Assembly (NCBI GenBank): GCA_026399875.1
Contig: JAPLQF010000042.1
Span: forward strand, 1-64,000
DNA length: 64,000 nucleotides
Direction: 5' to 3'
Source of the DNA: Burkholderiales bacterium
GTDB lineage: Bacteria > Pseudomonadota > Gammaproteobacteria > Burkholderiales > Burkholderiaceae_E
In this document: one piece after another, positions 63,754-64,000 of the stretch
Position numbering within the stretch: the first letter of the stretch is position 1
Layout of the letters: each line of letters begins with the position of its first letter
Notes under the pieces: generated by a model
The model's input: only the letters and a program-made list of their open reading frames with translations
Databases searched by the model: none
Told to the model about the DNA's origin: nothing
Program-made: the position numbers and the translations under genes

Positions 63754-64000
63754 ATGAACGACTCGCATCCAGCGTCGACTGCCGGACTGATAGCCAACGC
63801 TGCCGCTTCGGCGAGGTCGGCGGCTGATTCGATGCCGATCGAACTGGCGGTCGTGATCCCAACCTTCAACGAGATCGACAATGTCGAGGAACTGCTGAGT
63901 CGACTCGAGCGGGTGCTGCAGGGCGTGGCCTTCGAAGTCATCTTCGTCGACGACGATTCGCCCGATGGCACTGCCGAGCGGCTCCAGGCACTTTCGCGGC
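63754..64000 (+). CDS. Glycosyltransferase family 2, 3'-truncated by window edge
   Basis: The first 82 codons of a longer gene. After a 28-residue low-complexity N-terminus the GT-A fold begins: LAVVIPTFNEIDNVEELLSRL and the nucleotide/metal site VIFVDDDSPDGTAE. DDDSPDGT is typical of the dolichol/polyprenol-phosphate mannosyltransferase subgroup. The probable role is transfer of a sugar to a polyprenyl phosphate carrier. Begins 2 bp after the pncA stop, so it is co-transcribed. Confidence 0.85.
   Translation, partial: MNDSHPASTAGLIANAAASARSAADSMPIELAVVIPTFNEIDNVEELLSRLERVLQGVAFEVIFVDDDSPDGTAERLQALSR

Overview
The window is a high-GC bacterial chromosome segment. Gene order and protein families point to Betaproteobacteria, order Burkholderiales: rne/rluC/HAD/Rieske/sppA/maf/yceD/rpmF/plsX/fabHDG/acpP/fabF, then mucD/lepA/lepB/rnc/era/recO/pdxJ/acpS, then uvrC/pgsA/tRNA. 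This is the backbone familiar from Burkholderia and Cupriavidus relatives. The species cannot be named from sequence alone.

Layout. 1-3224: a truncated formylglycine-generating enzyme, two cupin-fold proteins and a beta-lactamase-fold serine hydrolase. 3602-9805: a compact one-strand zinc-acquisition island with zur, a 46-residue membrane protein, an AztABC/ZnuABC-type importer, a ZrgA-like DUF2796 protein, a second FtsX-type ABC system and a DUF3299 protein. An IS21-family istB remnant (about 9960-10180) borders its 3' side. 10222-23754: LysE exporter, Kup K+ transporter, threonine dehydratase, topoisomerase IV (parE, a lipoprotein, parC), an acyl-CoA hydrolase-like enzyme, PhzF-like protein, htpG and a spermidine-synthase-fold protein. 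23907-32064: GspE-type ATPase, MsbA-like exporter, a MoxR/GNAT/VWA cluster, two cytochromes c and an RraA-family protein. 32093-36075: molybdenum-cofactor cluster moaA-fdhD-mobA-moeA. 36220-39282: rne with a long leader, divergent from rluC. 40684-50699: housekeeping genes leading into the fatty-acid synthesis operon. 50715-59766: a YgfX-like protein, mucD, lepA, lepB, DUF4845, rnc, era, recO, pdxJ, acpS. 59794-64000: uvrC, pgsA, tRNA-Gly, tRNA-Cys, an EF-hand protein, tRNA-Leu, pncA and the start of a glycosyltransferase.

The most unusual signal is four structural lesions in the first 21.3 kb, in genes expected to be intact. A zinc-island ATPase lost about 95 bp and its frame. Kup lost about 30 residues in frame. 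parE carries a 70-bp imperfect tandem duplication whose copies differ only at synonymous sites. htpG lost about 130 bp including ATP-binding residues. The parE case looks like two strain haplotypes joined head to tail, so assembly error in a strain mixture is the leading explanation; true gene decay is the alternative.

The genes form a few functional systems: zinc starvation response, Moco synthesis with formate dehydrogenase maturation, RNA processing (RNase E, RluC, RNase III, possibly RraA), and lipid synthesis (PlsX-Fab-AcpP-AcpS-PgsA). The sigma-E genes rpoE-rseA-rseB, usually between fabF and mucD in Burkholderia-type genomes, are absent from that position. No CRISPR array, prophage or intact insertion sequence was seen.
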